From Candidatus Brocadia sp. WS118 (GTDB taxonomy: Bacteria; Planctomycetota; Brocadiia; Brocadiales; Brocadiaceae), in assembly GCA_007618135.1 (NCBI GenBank), contig PHFX01000152.1, positions 62,001 through 126,000 on the forward strand: a stretch of DNA of 64,000 nt. Reading direction: 5' to 3'. Shown here piece by piece: positions 51,825 through 60,400 of this stretch. A program made the translations under genes and the position numbers. Each line of letters opens with the position of its first letter. The stretch's first letter is position 1. The notes beneath the pieces were generated by a model. The model ran no database searches and was not told where the DNA came from. It worked only from the letters and a program-made list of their open reading frames with translations.

Positions 51825-53396
51825 CTAACGGTCTCCTGCCACAGGTAAGGTAAATTTAAACTGGGATCCCATTCCCTTTCCCTGAGATTCAACCCAAATT
51901 TTGCCTTTATGTATTTGAACAATGTTTTTACAAATTGCAAGACCAATTCCTGATCCATACGCTGAAGGTGTTTCCTTGTAAAACTTTTCAAATACCCGTC
52001 TTTTCGTTTCCTCATCCAATCCTCTGCCGATGTCTTCTACAGTTACCTCTAGTGCATCCGGCAGCGCCCTCGCCAATATGTTAATTTTCCCTTGTTCTGT
52101 GAATTTTATCGCATTATCGATCAGGTGGGCTACCAACTGGTATATTTTATCCCGGTCTGCTCTTATCATAGGAAGACCAGACGGCAGAAGATTGACGATG
52201 ACATTTCCTTTTGCGGTGGCTGCATCCGTCATTTCACAGACAATTTGTTTCACCATATCGACGACAGAAAATAAAGATACATTCAACAATTCCATCCCTG
52301 ATTCTAGCTTCGATATATCAAGGATGTTTTTTATGCTGTTCTTTAAACGGCCGATATTATTTCTGAGTATTTCATGCACCTGAAAACCTCTTTCCGGAAC
52401 GCCCCCATTCTCTTTTTTAAGAGAACGTTCAAACATATCAACAGCCATCTCTATCTTTGCAACGGGGGTCTTCAGCTCGTGAGTAACGTCACGAATCAGA
52501 TTGTCCTTTAATTCTTCCAATTTTTTTCTTTCGGTAATATCGCGACAAAACCCCTCAATGCCAACGATAGTATTACCTTCTTTAATAGGAAGCGCTTCGA
52601 TTGACAGCCAAACAACCATCCCTTGCTTATGAATCACCCGAAACTCGAGATCCAGTAAAATGCCACGCAACCCATGCAATAACTGATAAATTTCATTCTG
52701 CACCCGTTCCTGATCATCACTGTGGCAGAGAGCTAGTCCATACCCCGGGCTATGATAAAATTGTTCTGCCGGATAACCCGTAATCTTTTCTACTGCAGAA
52801 CTCATCAGGTGAAACTTTCCCTCACTCGTACATTCAAAGATAATATCCGGAGAACTTTCTATAATATCCCGGTATTTTTTCTCCGCTTCTTTAATTTTGT
52901 TAAAAAGGCGGGTATTCTCAATTGCCATAGCCAATTGAGGCGCAATTTGTGAGAAAAAATGGATATGTTTCTTTGAATAATAGTCCTTCTGTTTAGCGCC
53001 AAAATTTACACTTCCAATCACATTTCCCTTGTATTCTAAAGGAAAACCCAACCGTGATCGTATACCTTCTTTAAATAAAACAGCGTCCGTAAGAAACCGA
53101 CCCTTTGACGTATCATCGACAATCACCGGCTCGCGAAATTGCACAACGCGTTTCATCAGGCTTCCTTCCATAGGATAGAAGACACCTTCCTTCAGTGCTG
53201 TATATTCATAGTCCTTTGACAGGACAAAGTTCTCGTAGAGATTATTATCTTCCGTGATAAGCGTAATGCTCAGCCGGTCAAAATCAATTACCTTCAGGAG
53301 CTCGTTGCTCATCGTCTGGTAAACATCCCGAATATCCAGACTCGAAAATATAATTTTATTGATGTTAAAAACAATCTCTTTTTTGCTGGTAAACAC
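51825..53396 (-). CDS. Sensor histidine kinase (GAF-PAS-HisKA-HATPase)
   Basis: A 523-residue cytoplasmic kinase. A GAF domain (about 15-165) is followed by a PAS domain with PAC end (170-290, EGFCRDITERKKLEELKDN), the HisKA dimerisation helix with the phosphorylated His in DVTHELKTPVAKIEM, and the ATPase domain with LIDNAIKFTEQG (N box), VEDIGRGLD (G1) and GSGIGLAICKNIV (G2). There are no membrane helices, so it senses an internal signal. The start is GTG, 6 bases after the macrodomain gene ends, with no clear ribosome binding site, suggesting coupled translation. The stop is followed by the response regulator. Confidence 0.92.
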   Translation of the reverse strand: MFTSKKEIVFNINKIIFSSLDIRDVYQTMSNELLKVIDFDRLSITLITEDNNLYENFVLSKDYEYTALKEGVFYPMEGSLMKRVVQFREPVIVDDTSKGRFLTDAVLFKEGIRSRLGFPLEYKGNVIGSVNFGAKQKDYYSKKHIHFFSQIAPQLAMAIENTRLFNKIKEAEKKYRDIIESSPDIIFECTSEGKFHLMSSAVEKITGYPAEQFYHSPGYGLALCHSDDQERVQNEIYQLLHGLRGILLDLEFRVIHKQGMVVWLSIEALPIKEGNTIVGIEGFCRDITERKKLEELKDNLIRDVTHELKTPVAKIEMAVDMFERSLKKENGGVPERGFQVHEILRNNIGRLKNSIKNILDISKLESGMELLNVSLFSVVDMVKQIVCEMTDAATAKGNVIVNLLPSGLPMIRADRDKIYQLVAHLIDNAIKFTEQGKINILARALPDALEVTVEDIGRGLDEETKRRVFEKFYKETPSAYGSGIGLAICKNIVQIHKGKIWVESQGKGMGSQFKFTLPVAGDR

Positions 53397-53402
53397 AGTA
53401 TT

Positions 53403-53939
53403 CTATTGTATGAGTGCTTTTAGCGTATTTTCGTAAATCTGGCATGCCTTAAAGTTAAAGAGGACAAAACGCACTACCTGAATATCAGTATGAGTCTCTA
53501 AATAGGCTATCACGGTTTTTAAAGCTATCATGGCTGCTTCGTTCAAGGGATAACCATATGCGCCGGTACTGACAGACGGAAATGCCACGCTTCTGAGTTT
53601 ATATTGAGATGTAAGGGCGAGACTATTTTTATAGGCTTTAGCCAATAATTCCGGCTCGTTCCTCTTGCCGTCATGATAAACCGGTCCAACCGTATGAATG
53701 ACATACTTTGCCTTCAAGTTCCCTCCGGTGGTAATTCGCGCCTCGCCCGTTGGACACCCCCCTAGCTTTTTGCACGCCTCTAATATCGCAGGCCCTCCTG
53801 CCCGGTGGATTGCCCCATCTACCCCGCCACCGCCCAAAAGACTCGAATTTGCCGCGCTAACGATAGCATCTGTTTCCTGTTCCGTAATATTGCCCTCAGT
53901 GAGTTCCAAAACTGTCTTGTTTATGGTAATTTTTATCAT
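53403..53939 (-). CDS. Macrodomain protein (ADP-ribose/O-acetyl-ADP-ribose binding)
   Basis: A 178-residue single macrodomain of the MacroD/YmdB type, which binds ADP-ribose or removes it from proteins or O-acetyl-ADP-ribose. Conserved are AIVSAANSSLLGGGGVDGAIHRAGG (given by its core NSSLLGGGGVDGAIH), CPTGEARITTGGNL, VIHTVGPVYHDG and SVSTGAYGYPLNEAA. The catalytic Asn and Asp of the MacroD class are present. AGGAT precedes the ATG. It is the first gene of an operon with the histidine kinase and response regulator. Confidence 0.93.
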   Translation of the reverse strand: MIKITINKTVLELTEGNITEQETDAIVSAANSSLLGGGGVDGAIHRAGGPAILEACKKLGGCPTGEARITTGGNLKAKYVIHTVGPVYHDGKRNEPELLAKAYKNSLALTSQYKLRSVAFPSVSTGAYGYPLNEAAMIALKTVIAYLETHTDIQVVRFVLFNFKACQIYENTLKALIQ

Positions 53940-54175
53940 TTCTGTTATCCTGACAAACCCGGTTCAGAATTCCTTACCAACGGATTTACAGCATTCCCTT
54001 GGTTTGGTTATTGGAATTTATTTAATGGCAATTGTCAAGCATAAAAACCTTGAAATCCTAACCGGTTTATGAAATAATTTACCAAATTTAGAGCAGAACG
54101 ACTCTCCTGCAAACCGGGAAACCCTAACCACAATATCCTGCGCAGAGTCAGTGCAAGCGGGTGATAGTACAAAGT

Positions 54176-54808
54176 ATGGACGTTAAAGAAGCTATTCAGA
54201 AACGCCGAAGTATTAGAAGATACACATCAGACCCCGTATCGGATGACCTGATATTACAGCTTTTGGAAAGCGCAAGGCTTGCCCCGTCAGGCTCCAACAC
54301 GCAGCCCTGGAAATTTGTTGTGGTGAAAGACGCCGAAACAAGAAAAAAATTGCAGTCGGCTTCGTATCATCAACGGCATGTTGGACAAGCGCCTGTCATC
54401 ATTGCATGTTGCGCAGATATGAAGGCATTTGGAGAATTCCCGGAACGAATTGATGAACTGATCGATGCCGGCGCACTCCCTGCAAAAACCCGCGAAGTCT
54501 TCGTCCCGTCATTAAAAAAAGGCGGGATAAGCGCCGACACGAAATGGCATTTGCTCATTGCCGCTACAGGAAATACGGATATTGCCATTGAACACATCGT
54601 TCTTCACGCTGTGGAACTGGGCTTGGGAACATGCTGGGTCAGATGGTTCGATGACATGAAGGTCAAAGAAATACTCGACATCCCGAACAATATTGAAATT
54701 ATCGCCTTGCTCCCGCTAGGCTATCCAGCAGAAAAGCCACCGCAAAGACCGAGATTTGCCCTTGAAAAAATTGTTTATTATGAAAAATATGGAAATCAAA
54801 AAATTTAA
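54176..54808 (+). CDS. Nitroreductase family FMN oxidoreductase
   Basis: About 210 residues. It shows the FMN phosphate site KRRSIRRYTSDPV, the flavin-binding APSGSNTQPWKFVVVKD, then LGLGTCWVRWFDDMK and the C-terminal LLPLGYPAEKPPQRPR. These enzymes reduce nitro compounds, quinones or flavins with NAD(P)H; some make or break flavin-related cofactors. The ATG at 54176 is preferred over a GTG at 54161. The last 29 bases overlap the pyruvate carboxylase gene, so the two are translated together. Confidence 0.9.
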   Translation: MDVKEAIQKRRSIRRYTSDPVSDDLILQLLESARLAPSGSNTQPWKFVVVKDAETRKKLQSASYHQRHVGQAPVIIACCADMKAFGEFPERIDELIDAGALPAKTREVFVPSLKKGGISADTKWHLLIAATGNTDIAIEHIVLHAVELGLGTCWVRWFDDMKVKEILDIPNNIEIIALLPLGYPAEKPPQRPRFALEKIVYYEKYGNQKI

Positions 54809-57800
54809 AAAACTCCTTGTTGCCAACCGCAGTGAAATAGCAATCCGGGTCTGCCGGGCAGCATATGAAATCGGCATACGAACGGTGGCAATCTACTCTC
54901 ATGAAGACCGCTTTGCACTCCATCGATTTAAGGCGGACGAGGCATACCAGATTGGGAAGGGAAAAGACCCGGTAAAGGCGTATTTGGATATCGACGGCAT
55001 CATTCAACTGGCAACAGAGAAGGAAGTGGATGCCATTCACCCTGGTTACGGGTTTCTCTCAGAGAACGCCAACTTTGCCCGCGCCTGTGAAAAGGCTGGC
55101 ATTGCCTTCGTCGGCCCCCGTCCGGAAATTCTCGATATGCTCGGCAATAAAACCTCGGCCAAAACAATTGCAGAGAAGGCTCAGGTACCCATACTTTCCG
55201 GATGTAATCACCCCGTCAAAAGTCTTGATGAGGCCAAAGTTCTTTGCAATACCCTGGGTTATCCGGTTATTATCAAGGCTGCCCATGGCGGCGGCGGACG
55301 CGGTATGCGCGTGGTTCGCAATGAACTGGATTTAAGCCGTCGTCTTCTTGAAGCACAACGTGAATCCCTGACGGCCTTTGGTTCTGATGAGTGTTTCATA
55401 GAAAAATATGTCGAAAAGGCGCGTCATATTGAGGTGCAGATCCTAGGCGACAAATACGGCAACATTGTGCACCTGTTTGAACGTGATTGCTCACTCCAGA
55501 GACGTCACCAGAAAATTGTTGAGATTGCACCGGCACAGAATCTCGACGAAAACGTCAGGCGAAGTATCTACGAGGCAGCTGTTAACATATGTAAATCAGT
55601 TCATTATGATAACGCAGGAACCGTTGAATTTCTTCTCGATACAGAAACGAATCAGTTTTATTTTATCGAGATTAACCCCAGGATTCAGGTTGAGCACACG
55701 GTCACCGAAATCATTACCGGCTTCGATCTGGTGAAGAGACAGATTCTTATCAGTGCGGGATTTCCTCTTAATTCACCGGAAATTCTTATACCGAACCAGG
55801 AAGCGATTCTGATACATGGCATCGCCTTTCAGTGCCGGATTACCACCGAAGACCCTTCCAACAAATTTATTCCCGACTACGGCCGTGTCCAGCATTACCG
55901 TTCTGCCGGAGGGATGGGTATCCGGCTTGACGCCGGGACTGCCTTCTCAGGAGCCCTCGTAACACCCTACTATGATTCCATGCTGGTGAAAGTCACTGCC
56001 TATGGCTCCTGCTTTGAAGAAACCATACATCGTATGGACAGGGCATTGCACGAATTCAGGATTCGCGGCGTGAAAACCAATATCCCATTTCTCATTAATC
56101 TGATTAACCATAAAGATTTCCATAGTGGGAAATGCACGACACGTTTTATTGATGAAAATCACGATATCTTCCGCTTTCAAAGCCGCAGAGACCGCGCCTT
56201 TCGCATAATGCGTTTTATCGGAGACATTCTCGTGAACGGACACCCTCTTGTTAAGGAGGCACCTAAGACGGCTTGTCGCCGTGAAGCGCCGGTTCCCGCT
56301 GTTGACCGCAAACAAGCCAGACCCAAAGGCAGCCGTAACCTCCTTCTCGAAATGGGACCTGCCAAATTTGCACAGCATATTCTTAAAGAGAAGAAACTCT
56401 TGATTACGGACACCACCTTCCGCGATGCACATCAGTCCCTCCTGGCTACCCGCATGAGAACGGTAGATATGCTGAAAATAATAGACGTGTACTCAAGAAA
56501 TCACGCGGATTTTTTCTCACTGGAAATGTGGGGTGGCGCAACGTTTGATACCGCCATGAGATTCCTCTGGGAATGTCCCTGGGAACGGCTGCACCACATG
56601 CGCAAGCTGGCCCCCAATATCCTTTTTCAGATGCTGCTCAGGGCATCGAATGGCGTTGGCTACACCAACTACCCTGATAACGTCGTCAGGGCATTTATCA
56701 GACAGTCTGCAGAAAGCGGCATTGACATTTTCCGTGTCTTCGATTCACTTAACTGGGTTGAAAATATGAAAGTAGCAATGGATGCCGTTCTGGAAACCCA
56801 TGCCTTATGCGAAGCTGCCATCTGTTACACCGGCGATATTCTCCATCCAAAACGGAATAAGTACACGCTGGACTATTATGTAAAAATGGCGAAGGAGCTG
56901 GAAGGACTTGGCGCCCACATCCTGGCAATCAAGGATATGGCAGGACTCCTGAAGCCTTACGCCGCCTATGAACTGGTGAGTTCTCTGAAATCTGAACTGA
57001 AGATCCCCATACACCTTCATACCCATGATACGTCGGGCGGCCAGATCGCTACGCTTATCAAGGCAGCAGAGGCTGGTGTGGATATTGTTGACGCTGCCAT
57101 AGGACCATTTTCCGGACTGACCTCGCAGCCCAATATGAATACCCTTGTGGAAATGATGCGTTTTCACGAACGAGACACGGGTATGGACTTCAAGGCGCTC
57201 GGATCGCTCTCAGCATACTGGGAAGTGGTCAGAGAGTATTATGAGATGTTTGAATCTATCCAGAAAGCAAGCACGGCAGAGGTTTATCACCACGAAATCC
57301 CCGGCGGGCAATTTACCAACCTCTTCCAGCAGGCACAATCTATGGGTTTGGCACACCGCTGGCACGAAATCACCAACGTCTATGCAGACGTCAATCAGCT
57401 TTTTGGGGATATTGTGAAAGTCACTCCATCTTCAAAAGTCGTCGGAGATATGACCCTCTTTCTCGTAACGAATAACATCAATGCCCGCGATATTATCGTC
57501 AATTCCAGGGATATCTCCTTCCCCACCTCAGTAGTAGAATTCTTTGAAGGCCGTCTCGGTCAGCCTACCGGAGGTTTCCCGCGAGAAGTGCAGGAGAAAA
57601 TTCTGCGCGGCGCTCCGGCTTCTACGGAAAGACCCGGCGCTAACCTGCCACCCGTGAATCTTGATGAAATCAAAGAAAAGGTTGAAACACGTGTCTCACG
57701 AACAATTACTAAAGAAGAGCTTATGTCCTATTTGATGTATCCTGACGTCTTTGTTCACTATGCCGAGCACCGGAAGAAATATGACGATGTTTCCGTTATT

Positions 57801-58238
57801 CCCACGGATGTCTTCTTTTATGGCCTGCCCATAAACGAAGAAGTCTCCATTGAAATCGAGGAAGGAAAGACGCTGATTTTCAAACTTGTAGCCATGAGCC
57901 CGGTAAATGCGGAGGGAAACTGCACCGTATTTTTTGAATTTAATGGCCAGCCGCGTGAAGTAGTTATTGCCAATCGCAAGGTAGCTGCCTCAGTGATCAA
58001 ACGCCCTCAGGCAGATGATGAAAATGCCAAACATGTCGGGGCTCCCATGCCGGGCATGGTCGTCAATGTAAAAGTAGCGGCCGGAAATAAAGTCAGTAAA
58101 AATGATCCGCTTCTTATTATGGAAGCCATGAAGATGGAAGCGACTGTTTATGCAGAACACGATGGTGTAATCGGCCAGGTCCTGGTTAAGGCAAAAGAGA
58201 GTGTTGAGGCAAGAGATCTCCTGATCGTCTACCAATAA
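54780..58238 (+). CDS. pyc: Pyruvate carboxylase
   Basis: A single-chain biotin enzyme of about 1152 residues that makes oxaloacetate from pyruvate and bicarbonate. The biotin carboxylase domain comes first (KKLLVANRSEIAIRVCRA, AAHGGGGRGMRVV, FIEKYVEKARHIEVQ, FIEINPRIQVEHTVTE). The carboxyltransferase follows (LLITDTTFRDAHQSLLATRM, EMWGGATFD, KDMAGLL, HTHDTSGGQ), then the allosteric/linker region and the biotin domain with MEAMKMEA near the C-terminus. Two ATGs (54780 and 54789) are possible starts; both lie inside the nitroreductase gene. It feeds the TCA cycle and gluconeogenesis from acetyl-CoA-derived pyruvate. Confidence 0.97.
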   Translation: MKNMEIKKFKKLLVANRSEIAIRVCRAAYEIGIRTVAIYSHEDRFALHRFKADEAYQIGKGKDPVKAYLDIDGIIQLATEKEVDAIHPGYGFLSENANFARACEKAGIAFVGPRPEILDMLGNKTSAKTIAEKAQVPILSGCNHPVKSLDEAKVLCNTLGYPVIIKAAHGGGGRGMRVVRNELDLSRRLLEAQRESLTAFGSDECFIEKYVEKARHIEVQILGDKYGNIVHLFERDCSLQRRHQKIVEIAPAQNLDENVRRSIYEAAVNICKSVHYDNAGTVEFLLDTETNQFYFIEINPRIQVEHTVTEIITGFDLVKRQILISAGFPLNSPEILIPNQEAILIHGIAFQCRITTEDPSNKFIPDYGRVQHYRSAGGMGIRLDAGTAFSGALVTPYYDSMLVKVTAYGSCFEETIHRMDRALHEFRIRGVKTNIPFLINLINHKDFHSGKCTTRFIDENHDIFRFQSRRDRAFRIMRFIGDILVNGHPLVKEAPKTACRREAPVPAVDRKQARPKGSRNLLLEMGPAKFAQHILKEKKLLITDTTFRDAHQSLLATRMRTVDMLKIIDVYSRNHADFFSLEMWGGATFDTAMRFLWECPWERLHHMRKLAPNILFQMLLRASNGVGYTNYPDNVVRAFIRQSAESGIDIFRVFDSLNWVENMKVAMDAVLETHALCEAAICYTGDILHPKRNKYTLDYYVKMAKELEGLGAHILAIKDMAGLLKPYAAYELVSSLKSELKIPIHLHTHDTSGGQIATLIKAAEAGVDIVDAAIGPFSGLTSQPNMNTLVEMMRFHERDTGMDFKALGSLSAYWEVVREYYEMFESIQKASTAEVYHHEIPGGQFTNLFQQAQSMGLAHRWHEITNVYADVNQLFGDIVKVTPSSKVVGDMTLFLVTNNINARDIIVNSRDISFPTSVVEFFEGRLGQPTGGFPREVQEKILRGAPASTERPGANLPPVNLDEIKEKVETRVSRTITKEELMSYLMYPDVFVHYAEHRKKYDDVSVIPTDVFFYGLPINEEVSIEIEEGKTLIFKLVAMSPVNAEGNCTVFFEFNGQPREVVIANRKVAASVIKRPQADDENAKHVGAPMPGMVVNVKVAAGNKVSKNDPLLIMEAMKMEATVYAEHDGVIGQVLVKAKESVEARDLLIVYQ

Positions 58239-58242
58239 CAAG

Positions 58243-58262
58243 CTGATATGGGGCAATATCAG
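58243..58262. terminator. Weak hairpin between convergent pyc and amt-kinase genes
   Basis: CTGATAT-GGGGCA-ATATCAG is a 7-bp AT-rich stem followed on the plus strand by AGGTTTTG. It lies in the short gap between the ends of convergent genes, a place where a terminator is expected, but the stem is weak and the T-run is short. Confidence 0.3.
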
Positions 58263-58296
58263 AGGTTTTGATCATTTCATGATTGCGCCCGTCTTT

Positions 58297-60369
58297 TCAT
58301 CTCATATTTACCTGAGCGGTGTTTGACAAAACCGGCACGCATTTTTTTATGGGTAACGCAATAATGAAGGTACTTCCCTTTCCAAACATACTTTTTGCCC
58401 ATATCTTGCCACCGTGCAATTCAACCAGGCGCTTTGCAAGAGCCAGACCAAGTCCGGTTCCTTCGTACTGCCGTGAAAATGAACTATCAATCTGGCAAAA
58501 AGCCTTAAATAATTTATCCATGTCTTCCTGCCGGATTCCAATACCCGTGTCACTCACGGCAATTTGAACATGTTGATTCATAAGCTTTGCATTAATGGAA
58601 ACCCTGCCATGATCTGGCGTAAATTTGAAGGCATTCGAAAACAAGTTGTACAGAATCTGCTTGAATTTTACTTTATCAGCGGTTATCGGCGGTATGTCCT
58701 CATGAATATACGTACGCACGCTGATACCTTTCTTATGGAAAGATCCTTCGACGGTATTTAATACCTCATGAATGGTCTCTTCTACCGGGAAGACCTCAAA
58801 CTGAAGCTCTAATTTTCCAGCCTCGATCTTTGAAAGGTCAAGAATGCCATTGATCATGTTCAGGAGGTGCTGCCCACTACTATGAATATCACCCACAAAG
58901 TCTTTTTGCTCCGTATTGAGGGAGCCGCTCACTTCGTCGCGTAAAACCTCGGCAAAGCCAATAATGGCATTTAACGGGGTACGCAGTTCGTGTGACATGG
59001 TTGCTAAAAACTCTGACTTGAGTTTATTGGCCTTTTCAAGTGCCACATTTGCCTTCTGAAGTTCCTCGGTGCGTTCTGCAACCCTTTTCTCCAAGATAAC
59101 ATTCATGTCTTGAAGCCTGGTAATACGCATGAAATCAAGCCATGAAGCTACGTCTTCATATTCGGCAATATTCAGCCCCCGCCGTTCTTCTTCCGGACTT
59201 ACCCGGATGCCTATAGTCTTCTTTATGCACCAGAAAAAGAGCATGCCCAGACCGAATGACCATGCAAAGGCCACGCCGACACCTATCGCCTGAACGCCAA
59301 GCTGATGCATGCGGTTACCATTTTCCACCAGAAGTTTGGTTGTATCACCAAAAGGGGCAACACAAAGCGTCCCGATAGCGCCACCTACCCCATGAACCGC
59401 AACTGCAGAAACGGGATCGTCTATCCTCAGCACCTTTTCAATGAAATCCTGGGCGAGGATTGACAGGATACCAGCAATAAGACCAATGTAAACAGCGCCA
59501 TCGGGACTTACCAGATCTGACCCTGCAGTAACTGCCACTAAACCGGCCAATATTGCCGTAAAGAGCTTGCTGGCATTGAGTTTCTTCTCTCTTACATAAT
59601 TAAATATCAGCGCCGATACCCCCGCTGCAGCCGGAGATAGATTGGTGTTGGTAATAACAAGCCCAATATCTGCGCTTGCCTTGAGCAAACTGCCACCATT
59701 AAATCCAAACCAACCAAACCAAAGGAAAAAGGTACCTATGGTAACTAACGGAATATTGTGGAGACCCATCTGGTTAGAAGAACCGTCCGGATTGTATTTG
59801 CCAAGCCTTGGCCCCACGACAATAGCCCCTGACAGGGCAAACCATCCGCCAACAGAATGCACGATCGTAGAACCTGCAAAATCAATAAACCCCAATTTTT
59901 CCAGCCAGCCTGACTGTTCCGGGCAAAAAAGATGCCCCCACGCCCAATGGCCAAAAACCGGATAAATAATGCCGGTTACAAATACGACTGCGATAACATT
60001 GGAAACAAAATTTGACCGTTCGGCAATAGCTCCTGTCAAAATGGTAGCAGCAGTAGCAGCAAAGACCAATTGAAAAAAGAAAAAACTATACGCTAAATTG
60101 CCCTGATGTAACATTACTCCCAGAGCAAAGAAATGGTCTGTGCCGATCCAGCCGGAATAGCTGTTGCCAAACATCAATCCAAATCCGGAAATATAAAACG
60201 TAAGGGAAGCGACCAGGGTGACCATGAGGTTTTTGATACAAACACTGATGACATTTTTGGATTGTGCAAATCCCGCTTCATAGGAAGTAAAGCCAAGTTG
60301 CATGAAAAACACCATGCAAGCCGCAGCCATAACCCAGATGTGATTCATGTTTATTTGTATGTTTTCCAT
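58297..60369 (-). CDS. Ammonium transporter-histidine kinase fusion (Amt sensor kinase)
   Basis: A 690-residue fusion. Residues 1-385 are an Amt/Mep/Rh ammonium channel with eleven helices, including FIDFAGSTIVHSVGG (Asp163, His171) and SAVAVHGVGGAIG (His326), the twin His of the pore. A coiled coil (420-450) leads into HisKA with the phosphorylated His460 in ATMSHELRTPLNAI, then the ATPase domain (LFSNAFKFTPDHG, VSDTGIGIRQ, GTGLGLALAKRLV). An Amt sensor kinase of this build was characterised from Kuenenia stuttgartiensis (Ks-Amt5), where the Amt part senses ammonium. No receiver domain is present. It lies 31 bases after a PilZ membrane protein gene. Confidence 0.95.
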   Translation of the reverse strand: MENIQINMNHIWVMAAACMVFFMQLGFTSYEAGFAQSKNVISVCIKNLMVTLVASLTFYISGFGLMFGNSYSGWIGTDHFFALGVMLHQGNLAYSFFFFQLVFAATAATILTGAIAERSNFVSNVIAVVFVTGIIYPVFGHWAWGHLFCPEQSGWLEKLGFIDFAGSTIVHSVGGWFALSGAIVVGPRLGKYNPDGSSNQMGLHNIPLVTIGTFFLWFGWFGFNGGSLLKASADIGLVITNTNLSPAAAGVSALIFNYVREKKLNASKLFTAILAGLVAVTAGSDLVSPDGAVYIGLIAGILSILAQDFIEKVLRIDDPVSAVAVHGVGGAIGTLCVAPFGDTTKLLVENGNRMHQLGVQAIGVGVAFAWSFGLGMLFFWCIKKTIGIRVSPEEERRGLNIAEYEDVASWLDFMRITRLQDMNVILEKRVAERTEELQKANVALEKANKLKSEFLATMSHELRTPLNAIIGFAEVLRDEVSGSLNTEQKDFVGDIHSSGQHLLNMINGILDLSKIEAGKLELQFEVFPVEETIHEVLNTVEGSFHKKGISVRTYIHEDIPPITADKVKFKQILYNLFSNAFKFTPDHGRVSINAKLMNQHVQIAVSDTGIGIRQEDMDKLFKAFCQIDSSFSRQYEGTGLGLALAKRLVELHGGKIWAKSMFGKGSTFIIALPIKKCVPVLSNTAQVNMR

Positions 60370-60400
60370 ATCGAATATACTATCCGTAATGTTGTTATGA

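Noticed and set aside
51773-52015. 80-codon minus-strand frame overlapping the end of the histidine kinase gene
   Set aside because: Overlaps the kinase G1/G2 region out of frame; no ribosome binding site or family features.
58297-60369. Plain ammonium uptake transporter
   Set aside because: The second half is a complete histidine kinase with H, N, G1 and G2 boxes in the same frame, so it is a sensor fusion.
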